DNA of 64,000 nt from Bacillota bacterium (GTDB lineage Bacteria > Bacillota > Clostridia > Oscillospirales > Acutalibacteraceae): contig JAEYPT010000009.1 in assembly GCA_023410445.1 (NCBI GenBank), forward strand, positions 62,001-126,000. The letters run 5' to 3'. The translations under genes and the position numbers were made by a program. Position 1 is the first letter of the stretch, and each line of letters starts with the position of its first letter. The notes under the pieces were generated by a model that was given only the letters and a program-made list of their open reading frames with translations, was not told where the DNA came from and searched no databases. Positions 53,134 to 62,705 of the stretch are shown in pieces.

Positions 53134-54644
53134 ATCATCACCTGCATAATGGACTCTTCACTAAATTTGGAATGGCGGCTAATTTCGCCGGAGATACGGC
53201 CGTCCTTCATTACAAGAATATTGTCCGCCATGCCGATCGCTTCGGGCAACTCGTCGGTAATCATCAGAATCGCCACGCCCTTTGCCTTTGCGTCCTTCAA
53301 ACACTGATAGAGATACGCCTTTACGCCCACGTCCACGCCGCGGGTTGGGCAGTCTACCACCAGAAGCTGAAGGTCCTTGGTCAGCCAGCGGCCCACGTTG
53401 ATTTTCTGTTTATTACCGCCGCTCAGATCGTTGATGACTTGTGTGACGTCGATGCATTTAACGTGGAACCGCTCCCGTGAGCTCTCGGCCAACCGGTTGA
53501 GATCTTGCTTCTTTAACAAAAGTGCCTTTCCGGTATTTTCCGGAACGGAACTCATACAGAAATTCTCCCGGATCGAGGCGCTCATCATCAACCCCTCCGC
53601 GTCGCGGTCTTTGGGCACATAACCCACCCGGTGTTTCCATGCCTGGGATTGGTTCCTGATATTGATGTTGTCGTGAACCAGGGTTACGGTGCCCTGTGTT
53701 ATTTTGGCAAGGCCGTATGCCGCTTTGCCTACCTCATGGATGCCAGAGTCACTTAAACCGCACAGGGCCAGAATCTCTCCCTCATGAATTTCGAACGAGA
53801 CATCATTCAGTCCGCCGGCGGTTGACAGCCCTTTTACGGACAGGATAACCTGTTCGCCATGGCTGGCCTCCATGTCGCTCCGGTAATATTCACCCTCCAG
53901 GTTGCGGCCCACCATCTTTGTCTTTAGCTCGTCGACCGTAATGGATTTGGTGTCCAAAGTTTCCAGCAGCTCTCCGTCCCGCAGGATGGAGATGCTGTCT
54001 GTGAGATCGAGCATCTCTTCCAGGTCATGGGTGATCAGAATAACGGAGCGGCCCATCTCGCGGTACTTTCGAATGAGATTGTATAGTTTGAGACGGTTAT
54101 CCTGAGACAGAGCCTGCGTGACCTCATCCAGAATCAGCACGTCTGGGTCGGTGGACAGGGCCCGGGCAAGCTCCACGATTTTCTTCGTTTCCACATTCAT
54201 ATCGCTGGCCATCCGGTGGATGGGGACTGGAGACAGGTCCCATTTTGCCAGGACTTCGTTGGCCTGCTGATACATCTTTTTCAGACTTACCACGCCGAAT
54301 CTGGAAAAGGGCTTTGTCCTGCCCAGGAATACGTTGACTCCCGCAGGCAGCGTGTCGATGAGACCGAGCTCCTGTACCACGATGGAAACACCGTGATCAA
54401 TCGCATACAAAGGGCTGTACGGGGTGTAAGGCTTACCATCCTTTTGTATGACGCCGGAATCAATCGGCTTAAGGCCGGCCAGAAGCATCAGCATGGTGGA
54501 CTTCCCGGAGCCGTTTTCTCCGGCCAAGCCCCGGATTTCGCCTCGCCTCAGGGAGAAATCAATCTTTTTGTTCGCATAAGTGGGACCGAAGTGCTTGTCG
54601 AGGCCTTTCACCTCCAGGATCAATTCGCTCTTTTCCCCACTCAT
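53130..54644 (-). CDS. Ribose-type ABC importer ATPase (RbsA-like, two domains)
   Basis: 504 residues with two fused ATPase domains, as in RbsA/MglA. Domain 1 has Walker A GENGSGKSTML and Walker B VLILDEVTQAL. Domain 2 has a degenerate P-loop (CGLSDSGIHEVGKAAYG) but an intact signature LSGGNKQKINVGRWL and VDCPTRGVDVG. The start overlaps the upstream permease stop as ATGA. It powers uptake of a pentose-like or other small polyol ligand. Confidence 0.93.
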   Translation of the reverse strand: MSGEKSELILEVKGLDKHFGPTYANKKIDFSLRRGEIRGLAGENGSGKSTMLMLLAGLKPIDSGVIQKDGKPYTPYSPLYAIDHGVSIVVQELGLIDTLPAGVNVFLGRTKPFSRFGVVSLKKMYQQANEVLAKWDLSPVPIHRMASDMNVETKKIVELARALSTDPDVLILDEVTQALSQDNRLKLYNLIRKYREMGRSVILITHDLEEMLDLTDSISILRDGELLETLDTKSITVDELKTKMVGRNLEGEYYRSDMEASHGEQVILSVKGLSTAGGLNDVSFEIHEGEILALCGLSDSGIHEVGKAAYGLAKITQGTVTLVHDNINIRNQSQAWKHRVGYVPKDRDAEGLMMSASIRENFCMSSVPENTGKALLLKKQDLNRLAESSRERFHVKCIDVTQVINDLSGGNKQKINVGRWLTKDLQLLVVDCPTRGVDVGVKAYLYQCLKDAKAKGVAILMITDELPEAIGMADNILVMKDGRISGEISRHSKFSEESIMQVMI

Positions 54645-55609
54645 TTGACCACCCCCCTGCAATTATGCTGCATAATAATGCCGAAGACGATGACTGAAAG
54701 GCCCAAAACCGTTTCCTGCCATGTGCCTGAGGGAACGCCGAAGAGTGTGAGCAGATTGAACACGACCATGATGAACACGGTTCCGATGACGGCGCCAAAA
54801 ACGATGTTGACACGTTTTGATAGTGCCTGGGCCATCAGCACGGCGGCCAGTGGCTGAAAGGTGCCGCTCAGACTGGCAAGGCCGCTGACAGCAGGCACTG
54901 TACCGGCAAAGCTCTCTTTCACAAAAGCGGCAATGCCGACGAAAATGCCTGTGATAATGCCGCTGAGAATCACGGTTTTTGTCATGGGAATGCCCATCGT
55001 GCTGGCTACATCCTGATTGCTGCCCAAAGCGCGTATGTCCAGGCCGATGGTTGTGCGGTTATAAAGGAAGTAGGCAAGCAGCAGTCCGATGGCCATAACC
55101 ACGTAAACCAGCGGGGCCCGGCCCAAAGCCCGGGTTTGATCATCCAGATTGACTACCCTGAGCCCCATGTTCATACGCTGTTCGGAGTAAAAGAAAGCAA
55201 TCGCTTCGTAAATCATCGTCATACCTAATCCGGCAATCCAGGACGGGATTTTGGTAAACTGAAATATGCAGAAATTAATCGCCATTAAAAGAACGCCGGA
55301 AACAATTCCGCTGACGATCAGACCGAAATATCCGATGGAATTGCCGAAGGTTCCGGCTACGTTGGCGGAAAGAATAATCGCAGCGCCCAGTGACAGATCC
55401 ACAAAGCCGCTTGCCATCAGGAACACAAACCCCAAGGCGATGAAAGTGGGAGCCGACGCATTCTGTACGATCATCATAATATTGTTGACGGACAGGAACT
55501 TGCCCCCTGTCAGAAGGTTCAGCAGAAAAAGAGCCGCTATGACCAGAACTGTTGTCAGAATTGGAACGACAATGTTTCGCTGTTTGATTTGAGTTTGAGT
55601 AATGCCCAC
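54641..55609 (-). CDS. Ribose-type ABC permease 1 (RbsC-like)
   Basis: 322 residues of hydrophobic helices with the family pattern GFVDLSLGAAIILSANVAGTFG. GTG start with GAGGG eight bases upstream. Two different permeases in one operon, as in Lsr and rhamnose importers, suggest a heterodimeric channel. Confidence 0.92.
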   Translation of the reverse strand: MGITQTQIKQRNIVVPILTTVLVIAALFLLNLLTGGKFLSVNNIMMIVQNASAPTFIALGFVFLMASGFVDLSLGAAIILSANVAGTFGNSIGYFGLIVSGIVSGVLLMAINFCIFQFTKIPSWIAGLGMTMIYEAIAFFYSEQRMNMGLRVVNLDDQTRALGRAPLVYVVMAIGLLLAYFLYNRTTIGLDIRALGSNQDVASTMGIPMTKTVILSGIITGIFVGIAAFVKESFAGTVPAVSGLASLSGTFQPLAAVLMAQALSKRVNIVFGAVIGTVFIMVVFNLLTLFGVPSGTWQETVLGLSVIVFGIIMQHNCRGVVK

Positions 55610-55629
55610 GGATTCACCCTCTTTTGTTT

Positions 55630-55657
55630 AAGGGCGAGAGGCTTCCCTCCCGCCCTT
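55630..55657 (-). terminator. Intra-operon hairpin after the binding-protein gene
   Basis: AAGGGCGGGAG and CTCTCGCCCTT form a stem around GGAAGC (minus strand), with no long T run. It is placed just as in the sucrose operon, suggesting attenuation or mRNA protection for the binding protein. Confidence 0.55.
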
Positions 55658-55679
55658 GATTGTTGCCTTCGCTTTTCAA

Positions 55680-56894
55680 TTATCCTTTGGCTTTGGCGGT
55701 AGCGACCATGTTATCAAACGTGTAGTTGCTGATCAGCGTCTGATAATCCTTCCAAGTTACCTTGGGATTGTAACGGTACAACAGACTCTTATACTGATCC
55801 GGAGTGAAGATCTGTTTTTCAATCCAATATTTGTTGTAATCGTCCACATTTTTGGATGTGACAGTAACAGTCATGATGCCATTGGAACACGGAGCCTGAT
55901 TGTTTTCGTCCAGGATGGGGTGCCCGTCCAGATAGTTGACCAGCAGGGCGGCTGCAATTCCGGCGCAATAAGGCCCGGCAGCGCCGTTAGCGGCGGAAAT
56001 GGTACCGCTTTTGATCGCTTTGATAACATTGGGGTCAATGTCGGTACCGTAGATGGCGATCTTCCCTGCCCGGCCGGAGCTCTGCAGGCAGCTGAGAATG
56101 CCCTGAGAGTAGTCGCCGCCGGAGCCATACAGGCAATCGGCTTCAGGGTGGGCCGTAATCAGGTCGTTGGACTTCTGAACAGCCTCGGAGGGATCCGCGC
56201 AGTGTGCAACGCCCAGCACTTTGCCCCCGCCGGCCTCAAAGGCTTTCGTGAAACCGGAGATGCGGAGATCGTGGTTGATGTCGCCTACGGCGGCGGCCAC
56301 GATCAGGGCCTTCTTATGGCCTTCAGCCAAAGCGATCTTAGCCATGTTGCCGCCGCTCACGGCGTCGTCGGTGGAAATGGCGCCGGCAAAGTATTTGTTG
56401 CTGCGCAGCATCGCCTGGGTTTTCGCGTCGTAGGGATATTTATCGCCCAGGGCAAACGGAGTCTTCGTGCTTTGGCACATCTGGCTGAAGGGCTGGAACA
56501 GAGTGGAGGCAGCGCTCCAGAAGACCATGCCGTCTACGCCTTGCGAAATCTGGGTCTTGGCATCCGTCATCAGCTTGTCTACAGTAAACTGGTTGTTCAC
56601 GGAGGTCATTTTCATACCCATGCTCTGCAGGGCGTATTTGGTAACGGATTCATTTAAATCCAACGGGTAAGCACCCTGACCAAAGTTGTTGTAGCCAAAG
56701 GTGTACGATTTGCCTGTATTATCGGCGGCTGAGGTACTGCCAGTGCTGGAAGGGCTGCTGGAGCTGGAAGAGCCGCCGGTGCTGGAAGGATTGCCTGGTG
56801 TCGAACTGCCGGAACTGCCGCTGCTGCAGGCAGTGCAGGCAAGCATAATGGCTCCCACAGTAAACAGGGAGAGCAGTTTCTTTGATGCGTTCAT
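55680..56894 (-). CDS. Sugar-binding lipoprotein, ribose/AI-2 binding type
   Basis: 404 residues. Start ATG 56894 follows GGAGGT. The signal peptide ends at a lipobox (MLACTACSS), then a long Ser/Gly/Pro linker, then a periplasmic-binding type 4 domain (YTFGYNNFGQGAYPLDL, GVDGMVFWSAAS, IYGTDIDPNVIKAIKSG). The family binds ribose, galactose, rhamnose, AI-2, polyols and sometimes aromatic glycosides; the ligand is unknown. It is followed by both permeases and the ATPase. Confidence 0.92.
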   Translation of the reverse strand: MNASKKLLSLFTVGAIMLACTACSSGSSGSSTPGNPSSTGGSSSSSSPSSTGSTSAADNTGKSYTFGYNNFGQGAYPLDLNESVTKYALQSMGMKMTSVNNQFTVDKLMTDAKTQISQGVDGMVFWSAASTLFQPFSQMCQSTKTPFALGDKYPYDAKTQAMLRSNKYFAGAISTDDAVSGGNMAKIALAEGHKKALIVAAAVGDINHDLRISGFTKAFEAGGGKVLGVAHCADPSEAVQKSNDLITAHPEADCLYGSGGDYSQGILSCLQSSGRAGKIAIYGTDIDPNVIKAIKSGTISAANGAAGPYCAGIAAALLVNYLDGHPILDENNQAPCSNGIMTVTVTSKNVDDYNKYWIEKQIFTPDQYKSLLYRYNPKVTWKDYQTLISNYTFDNMVATAKAKG

Positions 56895-56941
56895 TTTCAA
56901 TACCTCCAAAAATTTTTAAAACAAGGGATCCCCAAAATCCC

Positions 56942-57994
56942 TTACTTCCGTTTCCAAATGTACTTGCGGGGCTGGCCCCTTAAATAGGCCAACACGTCTT
57001 GCGCCATCAATTCTCCTGACCAGTTGTCAACATCGGTGGTCAGGCCGGCGATATGTGGAGTAAGCAGCACGTGATCCATCGACAGCAGGGGATGGTTGGC
57101 TGGGATTGGCTCCTGCCAGTAAACATCCAGAGCGGCGCCGTGGATGACACGGTTCTGCAGGGCATCGACCAGATCCTTCTGATCGATAACCGCTGCTCTG
57201 GCAGTGTTGATCAGATAGGCGGAAGGTTTCATTTTGGAAAACCAGTCTTTATTGACAACTGCACGGGTTTCCGGCAATACCGGAAGGTGAATGCTGATGA
57301 TGTCGCTGCCGGATAGCATCTCGTCCAAAGAGGAGGGAATGCAGCCTTCCGCGGCGATGGCATCGGCGGGGACATAAGGGTCATAGGCCAGAATGGTCAT
57401 ACCAAAGGCTTTTGCCAGCCCTGCAACCTTTCGACCGATGGCACCGAATCCGGCAATGCCGAGGGTATGGCCGTGAAGCTCAAAGCCGATGCCATAATAG
57501 ACCGCCGGGTTGGTCTCGTCCAGAGGTCCCCAGATTACGTTGGCTTTATCGGGCACCTTATAAGCGTCATCGCTGGGAGCGCCCACAAATCTTCCTTCCC
57601 GCAGATCGTGGTAGCAACATCCGATGTGACGAACCACGGCAAGAATAAGACCTATTGTGAACTCTGCCACAGAAACGGCGTTGCGCCCCGGGGTATAGGA
57701 TAGTTCAATGCCAAGCTCCTGCAGAGCGGCGCTGTCCACCGTGGCGGGAGTGCCTTTCGCACAACCGATAAACTTCATTCCGGAGTCCGCCCACGCACGC
57801 AGCATGTCGCCGGTAGCCACCTCGTCACCCAGAACAATCAGTTCGCAGCCTTCCCCCTCTTTTTGGAATTGGACCGAATCCACATTGCCCTTTCCGTATT
57901 TCAGCTCGCCGCCGATCGTGATATCGCAGTATTCCCGAATTTCCTCCATTCGTTTCTCGTTGACTGACGTGCACAGAAGCATTTTCTTTTTCAT
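56942..57994 (-). CDS. D-isomer-specific 2-hydroxyacid dehydrogenase
   Basis: 350 residues. The Rossmann motif GFGAIGRKVAG and the catalytic set NTARAAVID (Arg), WQEPIP (Glu) and LTPHIAG (His) are intact. Members reduce 2-keto acids or oxidise D-2-hydroxyacids and phosphoglycerate-like acids with NAD(H). Start ATG 57994 follows AAGGAGG. Being first in an operon with an ABC importer suggests an acidic sugar derivative or hydroxyacid as substrate, which is inference. Confidence 0.9.
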   Translation of the reverse strand: MKKKMLLCTSVNEKRMEEIREYCDITIGGELKYGKGNVDSVQFQKEGEGCELIVLGDEVATGDMLRAWADSGMKFIGCAKGTPATVDSAALQELGIELSYTPGRNAVSVAEFTIGLILAVVRHIGCCYHDLREGRFVGAPSDDAYKVPDKANVIWGPLDETNPAVYYGIGFELHGHTLGIAGFGAIGRKVAGLAKAFGMTILAYDPYVPADAIAAEGCIPSSLDEMLSGSDIISIHLPVLPETRAVVNKDWFSKMKPSAYLINTARAAVIDQKDLVDALQNRVIHGAALDVYWQEPIPANHPLLSMDHVLLTPHIAGLTTDVDNWSGELMAQDVLAYLRGQPRKYIWKRK

Positions 57995-58048
57995 GCCGAT
58001 CCTCCTTGTTGATCTAGTAAGCTGATTATAATTAGTAAGATTAAACAT

Positions 58049-58325
58049 ATCTCAAACAATGTCGCCAACTGTTTGCCGAAATAAACGTATTTTTTGGTCG
58101 TAGTTTACAATAACATCTTATCAAGGAGTTATTTTCTCCGCAACTCTATTCATTCCGTTTCACAACGGATAATTTATATTTTATTCTCTGTATTCCGCTG
58201 AGAATGATACCTTGGCTTTTCCGTTTGGAAGCGGAAAAACCTCGTTTGATGTTTTCATCCAACTATCATTAAAATGGATTTAGAAAGATTACACAAATAA
58301 GTTAAGCGTGAAAGGAGCGTTTTAT
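58049..58325. promoter_or_regulatory. Divergent control region with cre-like site and palindrome
   Basis: Separates the importer operon (minus) from the flavoenzyme operon (plus). A minus-strand TTGGCG-17-TTTAAT is a possible importer promoter. TCCGTT-TCAC-AACGGA (58154-58169) is an operator-like inverted repeat. TTGGAAGCGGAAAAA (58225-58239) matches the CcpA cre consensus at 14 of 15 positions. No convincing plus-strand -35/-10 pair was found, consistent with an activator-dependent promoter. Confidence 0.45.
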
Positions 58326-60278
58326 TTGAAATTACAATATCCTCATCTTTTTACTCCGCTGCAAATCGGGAACTTATATATAAAAAACCGTATTTTCGCC
58401 GCACCTACCGGGATGATGAGCCTGACGCCTGAGGGGCATCTGACGGATGACAACATGGCCTATTATGGAAGGAAAGCTGCCGGAGGGGCTGCCGTGGTAA
58501 CGCTGGGAGAAAGCATTGTGGACGCGGCTACCGGTCGCAGTCATGACCGCCAGGTAGCCATGGATGACCCTCATGTTCTGCCCAGCCTCTCCAGAACAGT
58601 GGATGCCATCAATCGGGGCGGGGCAATCGCTAACATTGAATTATCGCACGGCGGCATGTACGCCGGATTAGCCAGTATCGGCGGCGGGAACAAAGGCAAG
58701 GGGCTAGCCTACGGCCCAAGTGATTTGGTGGTGCCGAGCGGCGCACAGGTTCATGAAATGCCCCAGAATATGATTTACCGCATCGTGGAGGCTTGGGGCA
58801 GTGCGGCCGCTCTTGCCCAAAAGGCCGGCTTTGGCATGGTGATGGTGCACGCCGGTCACGGTTGGCTATTCAATCAGTTTCTGTCTCCCAAGTATAACCA
58901 CCGCGGGGATGAGTTTGGCGGAAGTCTGGAAAACCGGGCCCGCTTTCTAATGTTATCGCTGGACAGCGTCCGTCGAAATCTGGGCCGCAGCGTTCCCATT
59001 GAGCTGCGTCTTAACGGAGACGATTTTCTGGAAGGGGGCGTGCACCTCGAGGAATACAAAGAACTGGCTGCTATGTTGGAGAGCAAGGTGGATCTGTTCA
59101 ATATCTCCTGTGGAAGTCACGACGACGAGAGCTTGTTTGTACGAACCCACCCCTCGATGTTCCTGCCCCATGGCTGCAACACCTATTTGGCCGCCGCAAT
59201 CAAGCAGGTGGTCAAAAAGCCGGTCGCCTGTGTGGGCGCGCTGGATGACCCCGCCCAGTGTGAGGAAATCATCGCCTCCGGGCAGGCGGATATCGTGGAG
59301 ATCGCCCGGGGGCTTCTCGCCGACCCAGACTTTCCCAAAAAGGCTTACGCCGGTAAAAGGGAGGATATCACACCCTGCCTGCGCTGCTTTGTCTGTCTGG
59401 GCAGTAACACCGCGCGCAACCATATTTGCTGCAGTGTCAACCCGGTTATTGGAAATGAACTGTTCAACCAGTGCCTTCCCGCCGTCCCAAAGCAGAGAAA
59501 AAAGATTGTGGTAGCCGGCGGCGGACCCGGCGGCATGGAGGCGGCTATTACGGCAGCCGAGCGGGGGCATCAGGTTATTCTGTGCGAAGCCTCCGACTCC
59601 TTGGGCGGCGCCATCAAGCACGCTGAGTTTGTTGACTTCAAGGCCGATCTGAATGAGTTTTTGCAGTGCATGAAGCGGCGCACCGAAGCCTGCGGCGCGG
59701 AGATCCGTCTCGGTACCATGGTTACCCGCAAAATGGTGCTCGAGGAAAATCCGGACGTCCTGGTCATTGCCATCGGTGCCAGCCCGTTTCTTCCTCCTAT
59801 CCCCGGGATCGGCAGTCAAAAGGTTCTTCAGGCCGCTGAGGCGGAGGAGCACCCCGAGAAGCTTGGAGAACGAATCGTTGTTCTGGGCGGCGGTTTGGTG
59901 GGCTGCGAGGCAGCAATCAATCTGAGAACTCTGGGAAAGCAGGTCAGCATTGTAGAGATGCAAAGCGGTCTCGCGCTGGAGGTCAATGAGTTCAGCCGCA
60001 TGGCGCTGGAAGAGCAGCTGAAAGGGATACCCGCCTATCTGAATACCCTGGCCTTATCCGTGGAGTCCTTTGGGCTCAAATGCATAGGCCCTGAGAAGGA
60101 AACAATTTCACTGGAGGCTGACCAGATCATCTGTGCCGCCGGTCTGCGCCCCCGTCGTTCAGAAACCAACGAGCTGGTCAATCTGACCTCGGAATATTTC
60201 GTGATCGGCGATTGTAAAGCCCCGCGACAAATAACACAGGCAATGTCTGAGGCCTATTACGCTATGCGTGACATCTGA
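58326..60278 (+). CDS. 2-enoate reductase / 2,4-dienoyl-CoA reductase-type flavoenzyme
   Basis: 650 residues, an old-yellow-enzyme barrel (to about 340; HAGHGWLFNQFLSPKYNHR and EFGGSLENRARF), a 4Fe-4S cysteine group (CLRCFVCLG through ICCSVNP, about 349-375), an FAD domain (VVAGGGPGGMEAAI) and an NAD(P) domain (VVLGGGLVGCEAAIN). Such enzymes reduce C=C bonds next to a carbonyl: enoates, dienoyl-CoA, flavones, isoflavones or bile-acid intermediates. Start TTG 58326 has AAGGAG eight bases upstream; the in-frame GTG before it has no ribosome site. It heads a plus-strand operon of at least five genes. Confidence 0.92.
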   Translation: MKLQYPHLFTPLQIGNLYIKNRIFAAPTGMMSLTPEGHLTDDNMAYYGRKAAGGAAVVTLGESIVDAATGRSHDRQVAMDDPHVLPSLSRTVDAINRGGAIANIELSHGGMYAGLASIGGGNKGKGLAYGPSDLVVPSGAQVHEMPQNMIYRIVEAWGSAAALAQKAGFGMVMVHAGHGWLFNQFLSPKYNHRGDEFGGSLENRARFLMLSLDSVRRNLGRSVPIELRLNGDDFLEGGVHLEEYKELAAMLESKVDLFNISCGSHDDESLFVRTHPSMFLPHGCNTYLAAAIKQVVKKPVACVGALDDPAQCEEIIASGQADIVEIARGLLADPDFPKKAYAGKREDITPCLRCFVCLGSNTARNHICCSVNPVIGNELFNQCLPAVPKQRKKIVVAGGGPGGMEAAITAAERGHQVILCEASDSLGGAIKHAEFVDFKADLNEFLQCMKRRTEACGAEIRLGTMVTRKMVLEENPDVLVIAIGASPFLPPIPGIGSQKVLQAAEAEEHPEKLGERIVVLGGGLVGCEAAINLRTLGKQVSIVEMQSGLALEVNEFSRMALEEQLKGIPAYLNTLALSVESFGLKCIGPEKETISLEADQIICAAGLRPRRSETNELVNLTSEYFVIGDCKAPRQITQAMSEAYYAMRDI

Positions 60279-60381
60279 AGCGATATCCCCCAGCCTTTGG
60301 GCCATGGAAAAACTGTGTAGTGCAGTGTGTCGGCAATTCCAGCCATTATAATCTAATGAAAATAAAAAAGGAGTATTCGAT

Positions 60382-61431
60382 ATGAAAATGAAAGCCGCTT
60401 TAATGTACGGTCCCAATGATATCCGCGTGGAGGAAATCGATAAGCCCGCTTGCCCCGAGGGAGGCATGATTTTAAAGGTCATGGCCGTAGGCCTGTGCGG
60501 CTCTGATATCCGCAACCTGACTACCGATTCCCGGAAAGGCAACTATCCCTTTGTATACGGCCACGAGATTGTGGGCGTGGTGGACGAAATATCCCCTTCC
60601 TCTACCAAATATAAAGTGGGCGACCGGTTGTTTCTCTTCCCGGGCACCTACTGCATGGAATGCGACGACTGCATCAGCGGTCACAGCGAAAACTGCCACA
60701 ACGCCGAAGGCTTAGCCGGAACCGGGGGCTTCGCCCAATATGTGGCCGTCTCCGCCAGAAAGATCCAGTTGGGTGGCATCTATTCTATTCCGGAGAATGT
60801 AAAGTTCGAGGCCGCCAGTCTAGGCGAACCGCTTACCTCCGTATACGCCTGCGAGGATAATTGCAGCATTGGTTATCCCGACACCCTGGTCATCATCGGC
60901 GCGGGTCCCATCGGCTGCTTTATGGCTCAGCTGGCCAAAATTCGAGGGGCTCAGAAGGTCATCATGGTGGAAATAAACGACAAGCGTCTGGAAATGGCCA
61001 AACAGTTCGGGGTGGATACCATCATTAACTCCACCAAAGAGGACCCTATCGAGGCGGTGAAAAAGCTGACCGGTGGCAGAGGCGCAGACAAGGTTATATC
61101 CGCCAATCCGGCTAACTCCGCTCAGGCACAAAGCATTTTTATGGTCAGACCCGGTGGACTGGTGGTCTTCTTCGGCGGCGTGCCCAAGGGCTCCCTCACC
61201 GAGTTGGATACCAACCATATCCATTACCAAAACATTTGGATCAAGGGCCACTTCGGCGCTTCCTACATCCAGTCCAAGCGGGCTTTTGAACTGGCTATTT
61301 CGGAGCGTTTCCCCTCCTCCAAATTCATCACGCACCGTTTGCCCCTGGAAGAAATCAATCAGGGTATTCAGCTTACCCGTTCCGGAGAGGCCATCAAGGT
61401 TGTCCTGTTTCCCAACGGGATGGAGCAATAA
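60382..61431 (+). CDS. Zinc alcohol/polyol dehydrogenase
   Basis: 349 residues, medium-chain zinc family. VGLCGSDIRNL and YGHEIVGVV carry catalytic zinc ligands, CMECDDCISGHSENC the structural zinc, and IGAGPIGCFMAQ the NAD site. It is close in type to sorbitol, threonine and L-idonate dehydrogenases. AAGGAG lies eight bases before the ATG. Its neighbours suggest oxidation or reduction of a secondary alcohol in the same pathway; the exact substrate is not known. Confidence 0.9.
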   Translation: MKMKAALMYGPNDIRVEEIDKPACPEGGMILKVMAVGLCGSDIRNLTTDSRKGNYPFVYGHEIVGVVDEISPSSTKYKVGDRLFLFPGTYCMECDDCISGHSENCHNAEGLAGTGGFAQYVAVSARKIQLGGIYSIPENVKFEAASLGEPLTSVYACEDNCSIGYPDTLVIIGAGPIGCFMAQLAKIRGAQKVIMVEINDKRLEMAKQFGVDTIINSTKEDPIEAVKKLTGGRGADKVISANPANSAQAQSIFMVRPGGLVVFFGGVPKGSLTELDTNHIHYQNIWIKGHFGASYIQSKRAFELAISERFPSSKFITHRLPLEEINQGIQLTRSGEAIKVVLFPNGMEQ

Positions 61432-61496
61432 ACAGGGCTGCCACACCGACGAAATTAAATACTCCTGCAAAAATTATGTTACGAGGAGAAATGATG

Positions 61497-62645
61497 ATGA
61501 GCGCAATTTATCATGTGCCCAGTAAAATCTATTTTGGACGCGGCAGCGTTTCGCAATTGGCGGATATCACCGAAGAAGTGGGCCTGAAAAAGGTCCTGGT
61601 GGTTTGCGACAAAGGAATTGTGAACTGCGGCATCGCCGATCAGGTGTTGTCCGTGCTATCCGCGGCCGGTGTTGAGGCAGTGGTCTTTGACGCCGTTATC
61701 CCAAACCCCACCAACGGTGTGGTGCAGGCCGGCTATGAGCTGGCGGCCGGATCCGGGGTGGACGGCATCGTAGCCGTGGGCGGCGGCAGCCCCATCGACA
61801 CCGCCAAGGCCATCAACATACTGCTCAACAACGAGGGACCCATCCAGCGTTATGAAGGCCCCAACAAGGTAAAAAAGCAGGGTCTGCCGCTGATTGCGGT
61901 TCCCACCACCGCGGGTACCTCCAGTGAGATCACAAATGTGATCGCCCTCATCAACGAGGAAGAGGTACGCAAGTACGTGATTGTAGGGAATCATGCCGGG
62001 GCAACCCACGCCGTAATTGATCCGATGCTGACCGTTGGGCTGCCTGCCGGGATCACTGCAGCAACAGGTATCGACGCTCTCACCCACGCAATTGAATCCT
62101 ATGTGTCCGTCAACGCCTCCGCACTGACCCGATACAGCTCACTGGAGGCGGCCCGTATCTTCTTCCATAACCTGCCTTTGGTGGTGGAGAACGGCGCGGA
62201 CCTGGACGCTCGCGAGGAAATGCTGCGGGGCTGCATTATTGTAGGCTTTGCGTTTAACAATGCGGATCTTGGGCTGGTTCACGGCATCGCCCATACGCTC
62301 AGTGCCCGTCACGGTTTGCCTCATGGCGTGGCTAACGCTCTGGTGCTTCCTTATGTCATGGAATACAACGCTGAAAGCTATCCCGAAAAGTACAAGGAAC
62401 TGGGCGAGGCCATGGGGTGCTGTTCTTCTTACGAGTCCGCTCAGACTGGAGCACGCAAGACTTGTCAGGCTGTTCTGAGTCTGGTGCGTCGGGTGGGCAT
62501 CAAGACCGTTCGGGACTACGGTATCGCCGAAGCGGATCTAAACGCAATTGCGGGAGATGCCGTAAAAGAGAGCGCTCTAATGTTCAATCCCAGAAAGTCA
62601 ATCACGGAAGAGGATATTATGGGCATCCTGAAAAAGGCGTTTTAA
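61497..62645 (+). CDS. Iron-containing alcohol dehydrogenase
   Basis: 382 residues (from the third of three adjacent ATG codons; GAGGAG is eight bases before it). VAVGGGSPIDTAKAI, TTAGTSSEITN, GIDALTHAIESYVS, VHGIAHTL and RHGLPHGVAN are complete family signatures, with metal ligands in the last three. It resembles the 1,3-propanediol/lactaldehyde dehydrogenase (FucO/DhaT) branch and is quite distinct from the other iron dehydrogenase at 47067. In an operon with zinc dehydrogenase and cyclase genes. Confidence 0.92.
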   Translation: MSAIYHVPSKIYFGRGSVSQLADITEEVGLKKVLVVCDKGIVNCGIADQVLSVLSAAGVEAVVFDAVIPNPTNGVVQAGYELAAGSGVDGIVAVGGGSPIDTAKAINILLNNEGPIQRYEGPNKVKKQGLPLIAVPTTAGTSSEITNVIALINEEEVRKYVIVGNHAGATHAVIDPMLTVGLPAGITAATGIDALTHAIESYVSVNASALTRYSSLEAARIFFHNLPLVVENGADLDAREEMLRGCIIVGFAFNNADLGLVHGIAHTLSARHGLPHGVANALVLPYVMEYNAESYPEKYKELGEAMGCCSSYESAQTGARKTCQAVLSLVRRVGIKTVRDYGIAEADLNAIAGDAVKESALMFNPRKSITEEDIMGILKKAF

Positions 62646-62705
62646 ACGGTGGTTTAGACAGTTGGCTGTCTTGAACAAATAATATTTTATAAGGAGTAAA
62701 TCATT

